Positions 45,301-60,300 of a stretch of 64,000 nt of DNA are shown here, piece by piece. This stretch comes from Daphnia pulex. Its lineage: Eukaryota > Arthropoda > Branchiopoda > Diplostraca > Daphniidae. The stretch spans positions 6,510,001 through 6,574,000 of the forward strand of contig NC_060027.1 of the NCBI RefSeq assembly GCF_021134715.1, given 5' to 3'. Position numbers and translations under genes: made by a program. The notes under the pieces are model-generated. The model was not told where the DNA came from. It saw only the letters and a list, made by a program, of their open reading frames with translations, and did not search any database. The first letter of the stretch is position 1; the number at the start of each line of letters is the position of its first letter.

Positions 45301-48300
45301 TGAAAAAGTTTTGGTGATAACCGAGTAGGATATCAAGCTACGTGTTCTTACGTGTGTATACCTAAATATCTAGATATAGACAGATAGAGTAACACAGTGA
45401 GTTCCTAACATTTTACAAGCTTGAACTGGGTTAAAAATCAGATTCTGATTGAACTCAGAAAGTCGTGGAAAAGAAAATGTTATATTTTGAAGAAGGAAAA
45501 AACCGAGTTAAGCCGATTTGGGAGAGATGTTCCATTTCAGTTAGTACCAAGACTCTCTTTCCGTCACCCTATACCTTGAACCACCCCAGGTGGTTAACGA
45601 CAAAGTATTTTTGTTTCTTCATTCAACTATACATGTTATGTTCCAGCCTCTTTGGAAAAACAACTGTTTGTCTTTTGACCTGTAGTGGATGCTGGGTTGC
45701 AAGATCTCTCAATTCAGCAAAATCAGAGGATTCGCCCTATGTGTTTCCTCTCGCTAAGACCTGTTTCTAAATGATAGAATCATGATAATTACAAATTCAT
45801 ACTGATATATAATTGATATTCCGTAAGTACTGTAGGAATTCGATAATAATAATAATAATTTGTTTTTCTACATTCTTTAACACACACTCTTAGTTTATGT
45901 CTCAAATTTTTTCCCTTCTTTCTATGGTAAAGGCAAAAAAGTAGGAAAAAGGTAGGGAATTCCTTCTACTTTAACGAAGTCACTGTTAAAAAGGGTACCA
46001 ATTTTTGGGGGTTGCCAACCACCAAAAATTTGTAAATGCACGAAATTTTGACTTTTTTCGAAAATTCTGGGGTTTTACGTACCACTTTCATTTTTTCAAA
46101 TTTAACTACAAATATTTGGGGAAAACTACCCCCAAATTTTTGGGCATAGCCAGACATTTAGGTAGTGCATAGGCCTGCTTGGGACATAGATTTTAGTCAT
46201 GATTAGCAAAGCAATCCCGTCGGCAACCGGCAGAGAAATAATGACAAGTTCAGCTTTTCTCTAAACTATGCAGCAGCGATAGAATTATTTCAAGTGCATT
46301 TAAAATTTTATCCATTAGTATTTGCAAACTACTTGTTAAGTAGATCAATTTTCATTTTTACATATCACATTTTCAACTTGAAATATTTTCAAGCGTGCAT
46401 CCCTTTCCTTAAAAATTATATCGATTTCTGAAAACGTAAGTAGTCTAACGTATAATATTAAGTCTAAGTACTAGTCGGTACTAGTATTTTCGACAAACAC
46501 GCCCGCTACCCTCTAACTCTTATTTTCTATGCTAACAAAGACTATAAAACTTTCGAAGTCCTTACGTACAGGAAATCAAAATGTAATTCATAAATATCGA
46601 TTAATGAAACAAGTCAATTGTTCTAGTGGTTAGCGAGTTCAGCTAGCAAGTCGAAGGTTGAAGGTTCGAGCCTGACTCACGTCGAATCTTTTATTCGTCT
46701 TCTATACAACCCCGAACGTTTCGTATTGCGATACGATACAAATATTTCGGGTTTGGGAACCCCAGATCTCAGTTGCCGAGAATTTAGGGCGTTTAACCCC
46801 GAAAAAGTTGGGAAGTTTTTTAACAGTGGTAGGAAACTATTTTATTACTTCTACTTTATCAAAGTAAAAAATTATTTTGTTTTTCATTCTACTTTTGTAT
46901 GGTAGGTTAAAAGTATACTGTCTAGCATTTTAATGTTTAATAATTATTTGTTATGCTTAGTAAGAGTTTGGGGAAAATGCTTATGCTTATTTTCCTTACT
47001 GCAACGAAAAAATGACAAGAGTCCATTTCATTTACTCTAACTGTGTCTGATACTTACGATTTGCTGTTAAATCTAAGGTTCAATCAGTACAGTGGTTATC
47101 AAGTTGAAATGCCAATTCATAATTGAAAGTGAGAATCCATTAGTTACAGTTCGATGCTGGTCAAAGCCACAAGGCAGAATAGGTAAATATAGAGACTCTA
47201 CTTTTCTTCTCGACTCTTTTCTAATGGTTTTACTACCATAAGGTAGGAAGGACTACTAAAAGGTACCAGTCCATTTGGCTACCGAAAAACTAGGGGAAAT
47301 TAGAGGAAAGGTAGATACAAAAAACTTTTAGTACAACAAACATAAACCACGATGAAAAGAGTAAAGATTATACGAATTGCTAGATCTGAGAACTCAGCAT
47401 CCACTACAGTTCTATAGCTAAACATTTGTTCAATATTAGGAAACCCCTCTTATGACAGAGAAAATCGAAGATCTCCCCTTTTGCCCGCATCACTTTTTGT
47501 CATATGTAGGGCTCATAAAAAAATTCATAAACACTATTGCTTATCCTTTCCTCTAAAAGATACCCAAAGGATTTTTTTATTATTTTAGATGCCCTAGGTA
47601 TCACGGTTTTACGACACGGAAACGATGTTAAAGGATTTTTATTCTGTGTTGCTCTTTGCGTTTTTGAATGTTTCGCTTTCCTTCGTTTCCCTTCGATTTA
47701 CTTTTCCTTTTGTTAACAATATTTCGTTTCAGATTTAAGAGTTATACTCCTGCCCAATATGGTACACCGCCTGTCCAATTCTCGACATCAAATTTCATTT
47801 TTACTCTAATTCAATTTTTTTTTGTTAATTAAACATATTTTTTTTGTAAGAAAAAATGTCTCTGTGATAAATTGTCAAACGTTCAATCAGATTTGAATAA
47901 TCAACGATTAGTATTGAATGCCGGTTCATTATTCACTATATCATAATTTAATAAAAATTTAATATATTTTGGGCTACTATTACAGTAAGATAATCATAAT
48001 AAACATGGAGGATAGAAATGTGAGCTTCATTGACATACCGAAAAATACATCGTGATGAAAAAATGGGTATGAAAAGCCTTTGCTACTCAACTATTGCAAT
48101 TGTTCGACCGCCGTTGCTGAAAGGTTCTCCGATTTTGATTTATTTTGACTAGATAGGAAAGCCTATTTGATATTTATAGAACAAAAAGGCTGTTTCGGCT
48201 TTAACACATATGTCCGCATTACATTTTTTGAATAAAATTCGAAATAAAACCACGTTAGTGAATCACATTATTGTCTAGAAAAATAATTTTAAAAATGATA

Positions 48301-51300
48301 AAGTTGATATGTTTTGTCGCTTTTCCGATTCGTGAAACGAATTTCAAGAGAAATAACTAGCTTTGCTTAAAGTAACATTAATGGTGGTAAGTTTCCAGCT
48401 TTTTCTCTGGTATGTGCTATTTTATTTCAAAAAACTAAGAGTTATTGAAATAGCATTGGTCTAGTTGTTATGGCAATATATACTACACATTATCAAGAGC
48501 TTATGTATGCTATGTTTTACAGCCATCTTAAAAATTTTTAGCAATTTTAAAATCTCTAAAGAATAGTCTTGTTTCTTGTTCTTCATCTATTTACAATTTT
48601 TATTTTTAATACGAAAATAGAAATTTTAAAATAAATATTTTTATTTCAGACACCGGTTGCACATTTCTGGGCAGAATCCAATCATCACAGCCAAAAGCGT
48701 CGATTTTGTAACGTCTGTCGTAAACGTTTGGACGATACCTATTCTTTCCGATGTGAAGGTAATACGTGTGTATATAAAAAAATAATCATTTTAATCAGTA
48801 TTAATTGTAACACTAGTAAGCATCCATAGCGCTGACTTTCCTCTGCTGCATTCTGAATTAGGGTTTTAAAATATCTTATTGGCTCGTAGGGCCTACTCTG
48901 AGGATGCAAATGTTTTGTGTTAAAAAGCTGAAACGGCAGGAATTAGCAAATTCCAGTAGACTTCCAAAGCGCTGACTTTCCTCTTGGGGTTATGGTTTAA
49001 CATATCTGACTTGCTCTTACTCTCAAGATGCATTTTCTGTGCGTGTTAAAACGCTGAAATGGTGGGGATGGGTAAATTTTAAGGCCGGGTACTGTATGAG
49101 TTCGTACAATTTTTTCCATTTACTTGTAGTTTGTGACTATCATGTGCACGCTGAATGTCAAGACGGAGCATTGCCAAATTGCCGACAAGCTTCTACATAC
49201 ACTCCTGGATGGACATTGGAAGAGATTCGACCAACGCATTATTGGCGTGAAGGAAACTTACCCACCGGAGCAAAATGCATACTTTGCCGTAAATCTTGTT
49301 GGAGCGCTGAATGCCTGGCCGGATGGAAATGTGAATGGTGTGGCTTGGCGGTAAAAAAAATTACATTTTAGTGAAAAAAAATTGCTAATAATTTACATGC
49401 AGATTACAACTGTACCTACCATATTGATACACGAGTAGGGAATAGTGGATTAAGAAGAGAACGATAGGAACTTGACACACGGGATATAACTATTAACTAG
49501 AGGTAGATGCAAAACATGTAGTTATAGAAGATTAATTATTTATAGGATTTGACAAAATCAAATCAAATCCAATGAAATCCAAAAAAAATTAAAGATTTGA
49601 TTTGGATTTTAAAATGTTTTTAACGGTTTTTAACTGACAGATTTGATTTGGATTTGTATTGATTTTCTTCAAAAATCCAAACCAAATCCAAATCAAGATA
49701 AAGGAAAACTGGAAACGTCCTTTTTGCGACAGCTTTTTTAATCACTAGGAAGTAGGGGATGTTTTTCACTGCTTTATCGGGTACGTAGGGTTGGGACCGC
49801 AGCGGTTCTTGCACTGTGGTAAATCACCGCTAGGGTAAACCCTACGCACCCAATAAAGCAGTGAAAAACATCTATTCTAGGATATTTTAAACTCGCTCAA
49901 CACGTTGAAATTATGAAATAACAATATGAATTCTTGAGTAAAAAAGTTTTTTAATTCTTTGATGAAGATTTTTGGAAAACTGATTTTTTCATTCAGCCCA
50001 GTACAGTATTGGAAAATGAACGAACATAAAATCAAAGCAGCCATATTTCAAATGCTTTTTTTCATTAAAAATGTCCATATTTTTTCTCTTAAAACTTAAT
50101 GTCTAACATTATCGTTGTCTAATTGAGTAATTGTCTTACTAATTTTATTCGTTCATTTTTTTATTATAAAGTTATTTGGTGTCCATTGTTTTTTAAACTA
50201 TAATTTAACAATTTATTTGCTTTTTAAAACGTTTCATATCGACAGTTCTCACTCTGCACACAGAAACTTCTTAACTTGAAATGAAAAATTTTCATTAACT
50301 TTTTTAAAATTTGATTTTGATTTGATTTGGATTTGGATTTTTTTAATGATTTGAATTTGAACGATTGTCCAATGATTTGATTTGAAATTTGTTGGATTTT
50401 TTAAATTGGATTATTTTAATTTGGATTTTTTTGATGATTTGGATTTGAACGATTTTTTCAATGATTAATTTTTTTTTATTATTGAAATTTTGATTTAATT
50501 AGATTTCATTAAATTTTACTTTTTAAGATTTGATAAATCCTAAATAACCGTCAAATTCAATGCACTGGTTTTAGAATATATGGTAATGCATGACAATGTC
50601 ATTGTTTCCAATTTAATTTGATCAAGACAAAGTTTGGATATATAATGAAAGTGTGATCCTGAGTTCGAGTAATAAATTTTTTTCTCGGATTATTGCTCGC
50701 TTTATCAATTTTAAATAAACTATATGTGTATGCAATGACGATAGTAAGACAAGAGAGATTGCAAACGACGGTTTTGTCAGTATATCACCCATGTTAACGG
50801 CTTATTTTTAAAATTTCGTCATAAGAAATGTGGTCGTGTTTTAGAACATAACTTTTGCACGATAATTTAAGGATAAGAACCCTAGCAAGACAAGATTTTT
50901 ATAAGGCAATCATTTATTGATACTAAAACTACTATATTTTAAAATAATATTAATGGTATCTTAATAATCAAATTGACAAATTACAATTATTAACTCATCA
51001 CTAAGCACGAAAAAGCTGATGAAAGTCACACATTTTAATGAAATAGATTTGGGTTTTCTGATAATACATTTATCAAGTGTACACCTTTTCTGAATATTTT
51101 CAATTTCTTTTGATGAATATAGAATTATAGATCAGTGGATTATGATTAACGGGATACAACCTTCTACGCATGATTTGTTAGTAACCCGTATTAAATTTAA
51201 ACTCTTCTGTTGCTTTCGCCAATATTTTGCAAATTATTAAACCGCAAAATTAAGTTAGTTGTTGACAACTAGGTATTACATTTCTTAACTCTAAACAGAA

Positions 51301-54300
51301 TCTTCGTGAACTTCAGAGATCTTGATGTTGTTGTTAAATTGTAAACATTACAAATATTTATTCAGGTGCATTCTATGTGCTACAAATCTGTCAATCCAGA
51401 ATGCAACTATGGAATCCTTGCACCAAGTCTTTTGCCACCACACGCCGTCAGTAATAATTGTCATACAGTTGCACTGGAAACACTGATAGGTTCACAACCA
51501 AGGAGGAGGGAGACCGCATCCCGTACGTACAATATAATAACTCTTCTGAGATGTTAAATCCTTCATATTTAATCTTGTAATTGGTGGGTTAGTCAACATT
51601 CTCGTGATGTTCAAGATATGTGTGTCAAAAAAGCGATGAAAGAATTTAAATTGAACCACTATTTTTATTACTATGCAACTAATTTCATTAGTGATTCATT
51701 GTGATTTATATTAATATAAAATTAAGTACCATTTTAATACAGTCAATCATTGTTTAGCTCGCAGTATTTCAGAAGATTTTTCGAGTGGAGGAGGTGGCGA
51801 AGCCGCTACTAAATCATTCCGAGAAACTGATGACAATTACTGTCAAAGCAGAGAGCGAGATCGATCTAGAGAACGTGATGACCGAGACGAAGGTAAAAAT
51901 TATGAAATTGATATAGAACTCTACATCTTCATGTTTGATAGTACTTTGTAGATACTTTAATGTTGAATATATTTTTTTATTATTTAGAATTAATTAAAGT
52001 TTATGACGGGATTGCTTCATTCCGTCATCATAGCTACAAACTGATTTCAGTTCCTAGACACACTAGCGTGGAACAACTAGTAGCTGCTGCAATGTGGGCA
52101 TTTCATCTGACGGGCGATCCTGGTAATTTTATTACCCTTACGAACATAATCAAAGTTAATTTAGATTTTATAAATATTTTTAAGCAATTGGTTTTCATAT
52201 GATTGAACAAGAGCTTTGATAATAAAATATTTTCTTTTCTTTTTAACGAGCTTTTTAAGGTTTTAGGAAACACAAACTTGTGTCTTCTTTCAATATCTTC
52301 TTTACTTTGCCTCATAAGATGAACTGTTAATAGTACAACTCCAAATTTGGGACTTTAAATTTTTTTTCTGCACATAATTTTTATGGTTACCCGTTCTTAA
52401 ACAAATATATTATCCTCCCAAATGTCTTCGATGAAACACCTATATCTAGGTATAAGTTTAAGGCATTTATATATAATGGAGTGCTTTAAGGCAAATTCAT
52501 TCTGAAAAGAACGTGAATTCTTGAAACAAGCGAAAACTTTTGCCACGTGATTTGGCATAGGAATAATTTCTAAACTTTTGGAAAGTTTACTTCCATAGCT
52601 AGGGAATGGAATTGTTATGGGTCTCGAAATCCAACCTCACGAATGTTGTGTTACCAATTCCTCCATCGAGTCGGGGTCAAATGGGTTATAATTTTGAACG
52701 AGGAATCGGCCAAAAAAAGTATTACAAAAACCAAAACCCTAGAAAAATATATGATCCAATCAATAAATCCCATTGAAATATTATTAAAAGGTACGGTCGC
52801 AACGGCAATTCTTGTTCGTTTTTTCATTTTATTAATTACGATTTCACTTTTTTTTCCCTATACCTATACCGCAGTAAAACACTGTAGTCTCATTAATTTT
52901 TCCACGCATAGCCACGCACGCATAAAATTACACACATAGCCAGGGGTTGAAAGAAAAGTGTTCCATCGTTTTTTGGGTATTGAATATTACTAGATACCTT
53001 CTTTTTAAAACTTTGGGGTTGAGTTTGCAATAGGCGAAAGAAAATTCCCATTATTTAATAAGATGGAGGCAAAGGTCACAAAACTGATCACTAGCGTAAT
53101 AATCTATGATTTTACTCCATCACTTTTAACATTCGATATTTTATCGCAAGTTGCGCTGGGTTCCTTAGGTGCAGGAACCCAAGGTGGTGGTGGCAGGGCT
53201 GCGCCACCACGACTCCTAGCTACAAAAACTGGTTTCGCGTCATAATACCAAAAGGATGAGCCAATAAAAGAGAGTGTAAACATGACAATGCTCACAAAAA
53301 AGGGAAACTAGAAGTAGAGTTTGAACGTTAGATGGCTCAAACTAATAAATAAAATAAAAAACAAAAAAAGCTCGGCAGATTCCCGGCCGTTTCAGTCTTT
53401 TGTTCGCTATTATCTTAAGAGATATCGAAGAATATTTTAATTTTCAAATATGCTCCTGTCTCAAAAAAAGAGGCATTGGTGATCATTTTTTCGTTTGAAA
53501 GCTGACCTCGTCTGCCCTACTAAAAATTTTATCGCTCTACTTTTTTCTTATAAGATTAAAATCACGCCAGTGACTCGCGCGTGAAAACTTCTTTCACCAA
53601 AACTAGAATTAAGTACCCTTTCATTTTTCCTAGCTATAATTGAGCTGAGCCCTACAGCAATACAGTAGATTTTGAAAACCCAACCTGTTCTGCGAAATCT
53701 TTTACTCACTTTCAAGCAAAACAATGTAAAAGACCGGATGTATGCCAAATCTCGCTTTTTTCGTTTTTTAACTTTAGATTACCGCTCAAATTTAGCTTTT
53801 ATTTTATTTCGTCAAAGGCACTCTCAGGTTTTTCTGCCACATACTATAAAGAAAAGTCTTCAATTTGAAATGCGCATTAAAATAATAAAAAAGCAAAATT
53901 TTAAAGGAAAATCAATTCTTTATTTTAAGAGCTATAATTAATACTTTTGATTACAATTTCCAACGTTCAAATTGCGTATAGAATAACAAATGTTACTAAA
54001 ATCGGACCAATAAGAGCCCAGAATGATTTAACAAAGCGTTTGAAACCCACCGTTTCCTTTAAAGGGTGAAATTCGTCTCATCGGTACATAAATAAGATTG
54101 GATATGATTGTTTGCATGAATGATAATTTGTGTGTAATAAGCGATATATATTCAGAAAAATAATATATGATTGTAATAAGTATATCCTTAAAACTGGATA
54201 ATTTTTATATTCGCTCGTTTTCTAATTAGATTCGGACATTATTGAGAGAATAATTTGATTTTTACTCTCAAATTTTTTACGAAACTTGTTTGGTTCTTTT

Positions 54301-57300
54301 ATTCTCCTCCTCTGATTAATTGGTTATTTAATTTCCTTTCTTTGCCTCCATCTAAGAAATGTAGGGGAGGCCGGGGTTCGTCTGAACATATTTTAAATTT
54401 TTCCATAGCTACCAAATGCCAAATGCATTGCGATACGATTGAAATAAAAAGATTAAGTTATAGTTTTTAATATCCCTAACATACCTTGTTTTCAAAGATT
54501 CCGTTGTGAACGCTTTGAATTAAGAATTAAGAAAAGAACGGCTCTGAAATGTGAACGTCGGGGTGAAAATTTGACAATTCATCCTCCACTTGATTTTATT
54601 TTGACCACATATTTAATAATGGAAATATTTGTTCTTAACTTGGTTGCATTTTTTTGAATTTCTGTTATTAATTACAGAATTTAAGCCAATGAAATCATAA
54701 AGTACGAACTGAATAATTTAGGATGACGCCATTATGAAAGAGGCGTTTTTGTTTCGTAATAAACAAATATTTTATAATTTTGTTACACTTTCTTTACTAG
54801 GGGATTATTATCTAACAGACCTGTGTGGAAATTCTGAAAAAGAAGTTGAAGATCCATATCCAATTCCTTTGTTAACGCGAGTTGATGGAAGAAAACCAGC
54901 GTTATTACTTCGTTTTAGGTAGGAAATTTTTAATTATTATGCTGTTAGAAATGTTTAGCACAATTAACGGAAAAAATAGTGTGGGTTTTATTGGACATTT
55001 GTAATTGATACATTTAGATTTTATTGGGTCTTAAGTTTTGGAACAATCAATAATTAACCCGGAGAAGTGGTTATTCGATTATTCATTCGATTATACAATA
55101 ATAATAATAAACATAAACAACTATTTTATAACTGTAGCAATATCCTTTGGTATAAGAGCTAGGATACTTCGTTCTTTTACAGAGAAACAATATAAAGTTA
55201 CAAACTTTTGATTTGTGAACATAAATCAAGATATGTAATCTTGACGCTCGCTTTTTGGCAGCAAGTTGCTATAGAGGTTTTAGGGTCTTGCAAGCCTAGG
55301 ACAACCGTACAAGTCGGTGCAAAAGAGATACAATTGGTGTATACAGAGCTAACTTGGTAGTGTTAGTATTAAACGCGTAACCTATGAAAATTAATGTTTT
55401 ATTTAAATCAGATATGATTGGATTAATGAAGCTGAATAGCCAATCTACTGAATTGCTGCATGATTTTTTTTATATGATTATCTTAAATTGTGAAGAAAGC
55501 TAATAACATACTCGAAGATTTGAGCTGTTTTCGCAAAGTGGGACGAAATTACACACAGTATATAAGTTTCCTGACAACTGGGAGTAGCTTACGGAAAAAA
55601 TTCGATTAAATGCTTTTTAAACTGGAAGTTCTTGGGGACTTTAGATTATTAAGATTCTCAAGATGTTTTATATATAAAAAAAGGATAGCGACAGCCTGTA
55701 TCCCCCCCCCTGCCCCTAATATGTAAAATCTCTTATTTTAGAAAACCGACAACTAAGGAATGAAGAACAAAGGGAAAATATGTAGAAATTTTCCGTTTTA
55801 AAATCAAAACTCAAATGATTTTTAGTACGGCAACACTTGATTTTATAGAGCTAACAACCCGAGAAGAATTTTCTTATGCAAGAACCATTGCGTTTGGTAT
55901 TATAGTATAATAAATTGATATTTTCACTGCTGAGAAACCGTTCATTTTAGCGTTTGTCTTGATGTGAATAACATGATTTAATTTTGGAAAGTTTAATGGT
56001 AATCATAGTGGTGAAAAATTCTTGAAAAAAAATTCTCCTACTACTCAATTCTCCTTTCATGTCACAGCAGCGGTGAACCACTAAGTTGGTAAGTTTTTTT
56101 ATTTTTTAAAAGTGTGGAAACTCGAGCACTTGTATTTGCATCGGTAGAGAGGAGACGCGTTCAAGGCTGAACCACTGAACGAGCTACGGAAGAAACAAAC
56201 GCAAAGCAAGCCGGAAATTTGTTAATTTTTAAAATTTACGATTGTTGTGAAGCAAAAACGACATTTTAAATAAATGAAATTCATAGTTAAGGCCAACCCT
56301 ACTAAGACATGGACGTCCATGGTATATCCATGGGATGTAAATTTTGGGATCTGGTACATCCCATTTTACATACAATGGATGTACGGGGAATATCCTAATT
56401 ACCTTCCCCTCGACGTACTGTGGGGTATATCCGAAGTACGTCCAAAATTGTCTGCAGTTGGGATGATCATTCCAATTCATTCCAATTGAAATAAATAAAT
56501 TAGGGACATTACAGCTGTTATTTTTTCCATACTTTTCTCTCCGATTTACAATTCTGAATTCATTTTACTAGGAAACAAGCTTTGACTATTTCGGGAATCG
56601 AACCCGGACCGTCGGAGTGGAAGGCTAGTGCTGTACAGCTACGCCACAATAGTTATATGAGATCTAGCATAGTTTTATTAACTTATTTTGTTACTTATTC
56701 GACTGTTTAGAAAGGGCATAGCATAACACACATTAGTAAGGTTTTATCTTAACGTACATATAAAAGTTCTTCTTCTACTTTTATGGGGTGATTTACGCCT
56801 TTACAGTTGGATTTTTATATAAGATATTAGGGGACCATTTTAAAATATATATTTATTTAAACTAATAACTGTCATACACATTAACAGTTGTAGCACATTT
56901 TTTTTTATTTACGTACAGAAGTCCGTAGCGTGTTTACTAATAAATAAACTTAGGAATAAGTAAATTATAATAATAAAAATAAGTTTATTTTTTCATTTAT
57001 CATGTTTATTTAGAAAGTTAAGTTCTTAACGGATAAATAATGCTGCTTGTAAAAGAAGAAAAGTAAAAAAATTTATATTTAATCGAAGATACGTTAAGGT
57101 GCGTCTACACTAGCAGTTTTTACAGACATACAGACACCGAATTACGACCGTAACTTGTCTGTAAAAACGGCTAGTGTAGACGCAGCATTAGATAGATATT
57201 AATACACAAGCTTTCATCTTTTTTGGATGAGAACTGTACGTACACCAAACATACTTCCGGTACATTCAGTGAATGTACTTGATGGTATGTCCATTGTATA

Positions 57301-60300
57301 TGTTTTTCATATACTGTTGGGATCAAAGAATTTCTTAATTTTTTATCCATTTATGTACATACTGGTAGCGTACCCTGAACATCCACATGGGATGAGGGAC
57401 GCCAACATCCCGTTGTACATACCTGGGATATCGCTTGGATGGCGCGTCTTAGTAGGGAAGAGGATAATGTTCACTAAAAAATGAAGACGAAAATCGGCTA
57501 ACTAACGTATGAAAACGAGACGGCAATATGTGAATTTTACTCATCATGGTTTGAGCTTCGGCAAAGTATATAAAGGGTGACGGTATGAAATTGAAACAAG
57601 GTGATTGGATTATTTCAATCAAATGACTTGTCTTCTTACTGAGATAACATATCAATTTTATTGGAATTCGTTATAAAGTTCCACATGAAACTTTTCAAAT
57701 TCTTTAAAGGGCAATTACCAACCATTAATCGGGGGCATTAGTTAAGGGGGAAAGAAAATTTAGGAAAAGAAAGGTGGGGTAATAAAAAGGCGGTAATCGT
57801 TGCTTTATCCGCATAAATCGTAAACATCATCGGTGTAATCGATAGGATGTACGTGTATCCAATATAGACTATGCTACAACTTCCACATATTACTTGGCTT
57901 GCTAACATTGATGGGATTTTGTAAAGTATTTTTAATGAACATTTATATAGTTATTTTATTGTAAAAAGATGTAAACAAGTGCAGAATGAACGTGTCTCTT
58001 TTATATTTTCAAAATTGATTTCTAACAGTAAATCCATTTGAAAAATGCAATATTTCTACAAAATTCATAGGAAAAATTCTGCTCGGGAATATGTTTTTAA
58101 AGCCTTAGTGCGCTCTCATAGCTCTATTTTCCGTCCCGTAGTGCAACAGTGCCAAAGTAGCCCCACTTCTTACTGCCCTCTTGACTGTCCGAAAACTAAT
58201 TCATCTAATTTAAAAGACGTGAAAAAAATCCCCAAAGAATTACACAAAGTCCTCAGTTCAAAATCGGATCAAACTGATTATCGGATGAAAACTGAATTTT
58301 TTTGTGCTTTTTGTTTTGCTTAAATCAATTTAGGTAAAATAAAATTTACAAAATGAAATACAATTGCACCAAAATGTTACTATAGTATAGGCAGTAACGA
58401 GCTCACTTTTCATAAAAAAGCTTGATGTGATGTGATCTCTTATTTGATCTGATAGAATCTCAATGCAAAATTATCATATGGATCATGTGATATTTGTGAG
58501 TGAAATCATATACGATAATTAGTGACAAACTGGCAGGAGAAGGAGAAGCCGAAAATGGTGCCAATTGTGCTACAAAACTTCGAATAATTCTTACACGAAC
58601 ATTTTCGATTAATGCTTACTCTGCAACTGGCTCCGACTTGTAAAGGCTTTTATTTGATTGTGAATTAACATATAGACGAAAGTTAAGAAAATTCCCCCAT
58701 CTAAGTAAAAAAAAGAGTATTGATTTCATTATTTAAAAAAAAAAAAACTTTCTTACTTTCTTCTTTTGAATTTAGGGAGTCTACCGATTCTGGTTGGGTT
58801 CGCGTTCACGCTGGAAGACTGCAAGTTTCAGAATCCCCTAAGCTTGTACCCGTGAGTAGTGGTACCAGCGCTGCTAGTCTACTCAGTGAATCACTGCCAT
58901 TGTTTGGATTGGAATCAGCAAATCCAGATGATTTTTCGGTTACTGAAATAATTATGCATAAAGGAGGTAATTTCAATTTTCATGTAAAGGAATTTGACTT
59001 TATACAATATTAAAATTTCATTATACTCATATTTTCCGTACGTTTTGTCCCCGATAACTTCATTTTTAAACGAATTTTTCTATTAAATAAAGTTTCGGAA
59101 CGAGTTCTCGGTAGAGAAGAAATTCCATGGGAGTCGCTTAAGCAGATTGGTCGTGAATCCCTTCGGCAAATGCAGCGCACTCGATTCTACCTTCAACCTA
59201 AGGAAGTTCCGTGTGGCGAAAATTTGGCTGTGTTCGTAAGCAATTTACCATTTAATCTCTCTCAGCGTCAGTATGAAAAGATTCTACTTGATATTCTTGG
59301 AAAAGGTACAGTTGTATTTATTTTGCTTGAATTTACAAAGTTTTAAACTTATTCAAAACTAGCAAAGTTCTATACTAACGCAAAACTTTCAGAAAACAAA
59401 TATTCTTTGATTGGGCCCATATATTACGAGTATGGTTCGATGGTTTTAACATACCAGAAATTTGACGATGCCATCCAGGCTTGCTACACCTTAAAAGATG
59501 CGATTTATGAGGAGCGAAATTTATCAGGTACACGAAAAAATATGGAATTTATGAAAAATGGTTTGTTAATCTGTCAATTTTATTAATAGCTGCTCTTTTG
59601 CCAAATATAATACCTCAATTGATTCCTCCCGAAGTTCAACCTCTTTTAGTCTTCGTAAACGTAAAATCAGGAGGCTGTCAAGGCCTTGAACTTGTGACGA
59701 GCTTTCGCAAGCTCTTAAACCCATATCAAGTTTACGATCTTGACATTGGTGGCCCATTACCAGGCCTCTATGTTTTCCGCCACGTGAAAGATTACCGTAT
59801 TCTGGTCTGCGGAGGTGACGGCACTATAGGTTGGGTTTTACAATGTCTAGATAATGTTGGTCAGGACAGTGAATGTTCTTCGCCCCCTTGTGCCATTGTT
59901 CCTCTTGGCACTGGAAATGATTTGGCCCGCGTATTACGTTGGGGATCAGGTACAACTAACCATACACGATTTATAATAATTGAACTGCATTGAAACGTTT
60001 AACGTTCAGGTTATACTGGGGGAGAAGATCCATTAAACCTTCTACGGGATGTAATTGACGCCGAGGAAATCCGACTTGATAGATGGACAGTTGTTTTCCA
60101 TCCTTCAGACGAGAAATTATCTGAAGACTGTAAGAATAGTTGTGGAACAAGTGGTGTTATGTCCACTTCGACAGCTATATCAAATGAAGATAATACCCAA
60201 ATATTTGTTATGAATAATTATTTCGGCATTGGGATCGATGCTGATCTTTGCTTAGATTTCCATAATGCCAGAGAAGAAAATCCAAATAAGTTCAATAGTC

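Larger units (their letters stand above)
37856..48649 (+). other. 10.8-kb second intron of DGKQ
   Basis: Most inserted repeats of the gene are here: a TA-flanked element (39,221-40,082), a truncated TA-type copy (43,180-43,860), a LINE end (44,892-45,150) and a tRNA-like SINE (46,618-46,690), plus poly(G) runs at about 37,367 and 39,434 and a hairpin with 17-base arms at about 42,440-42,530. No additional coding exon of the kinase is needed, because exons 2 and 3 join directly in phase 0 at the C1-1/C1-2 linker. A GC-richer part at 38,690-38,900 could be an internal promoter, but nothing specific supports that. Confidence 0.6.
56296..57456. mobile_element. Possible 1.16-kb inverted-repeat element
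   Basis: CCCTACTAAGAC at 56,296 is the exact reverse complement of GTCTTAGTAGGG near 57,445-57,456. The next 40 or so bases on each side are related (GATATATCC/GGGATGT-type words). Each subterminal region is full of GGGATGT/ACATCCC and GTACAT/ATGTAC words in both orientations. The middle contains a tRNA-like segment and another hairpin, which may be nested insertions. The superfamily is unknown. Confidence 0.45.

Noticed and set aside
54361..54600. TAGGGGAGGCCGGGG as another TA-type transposon end
   Set aside because: No matching inverted end was found downstream.
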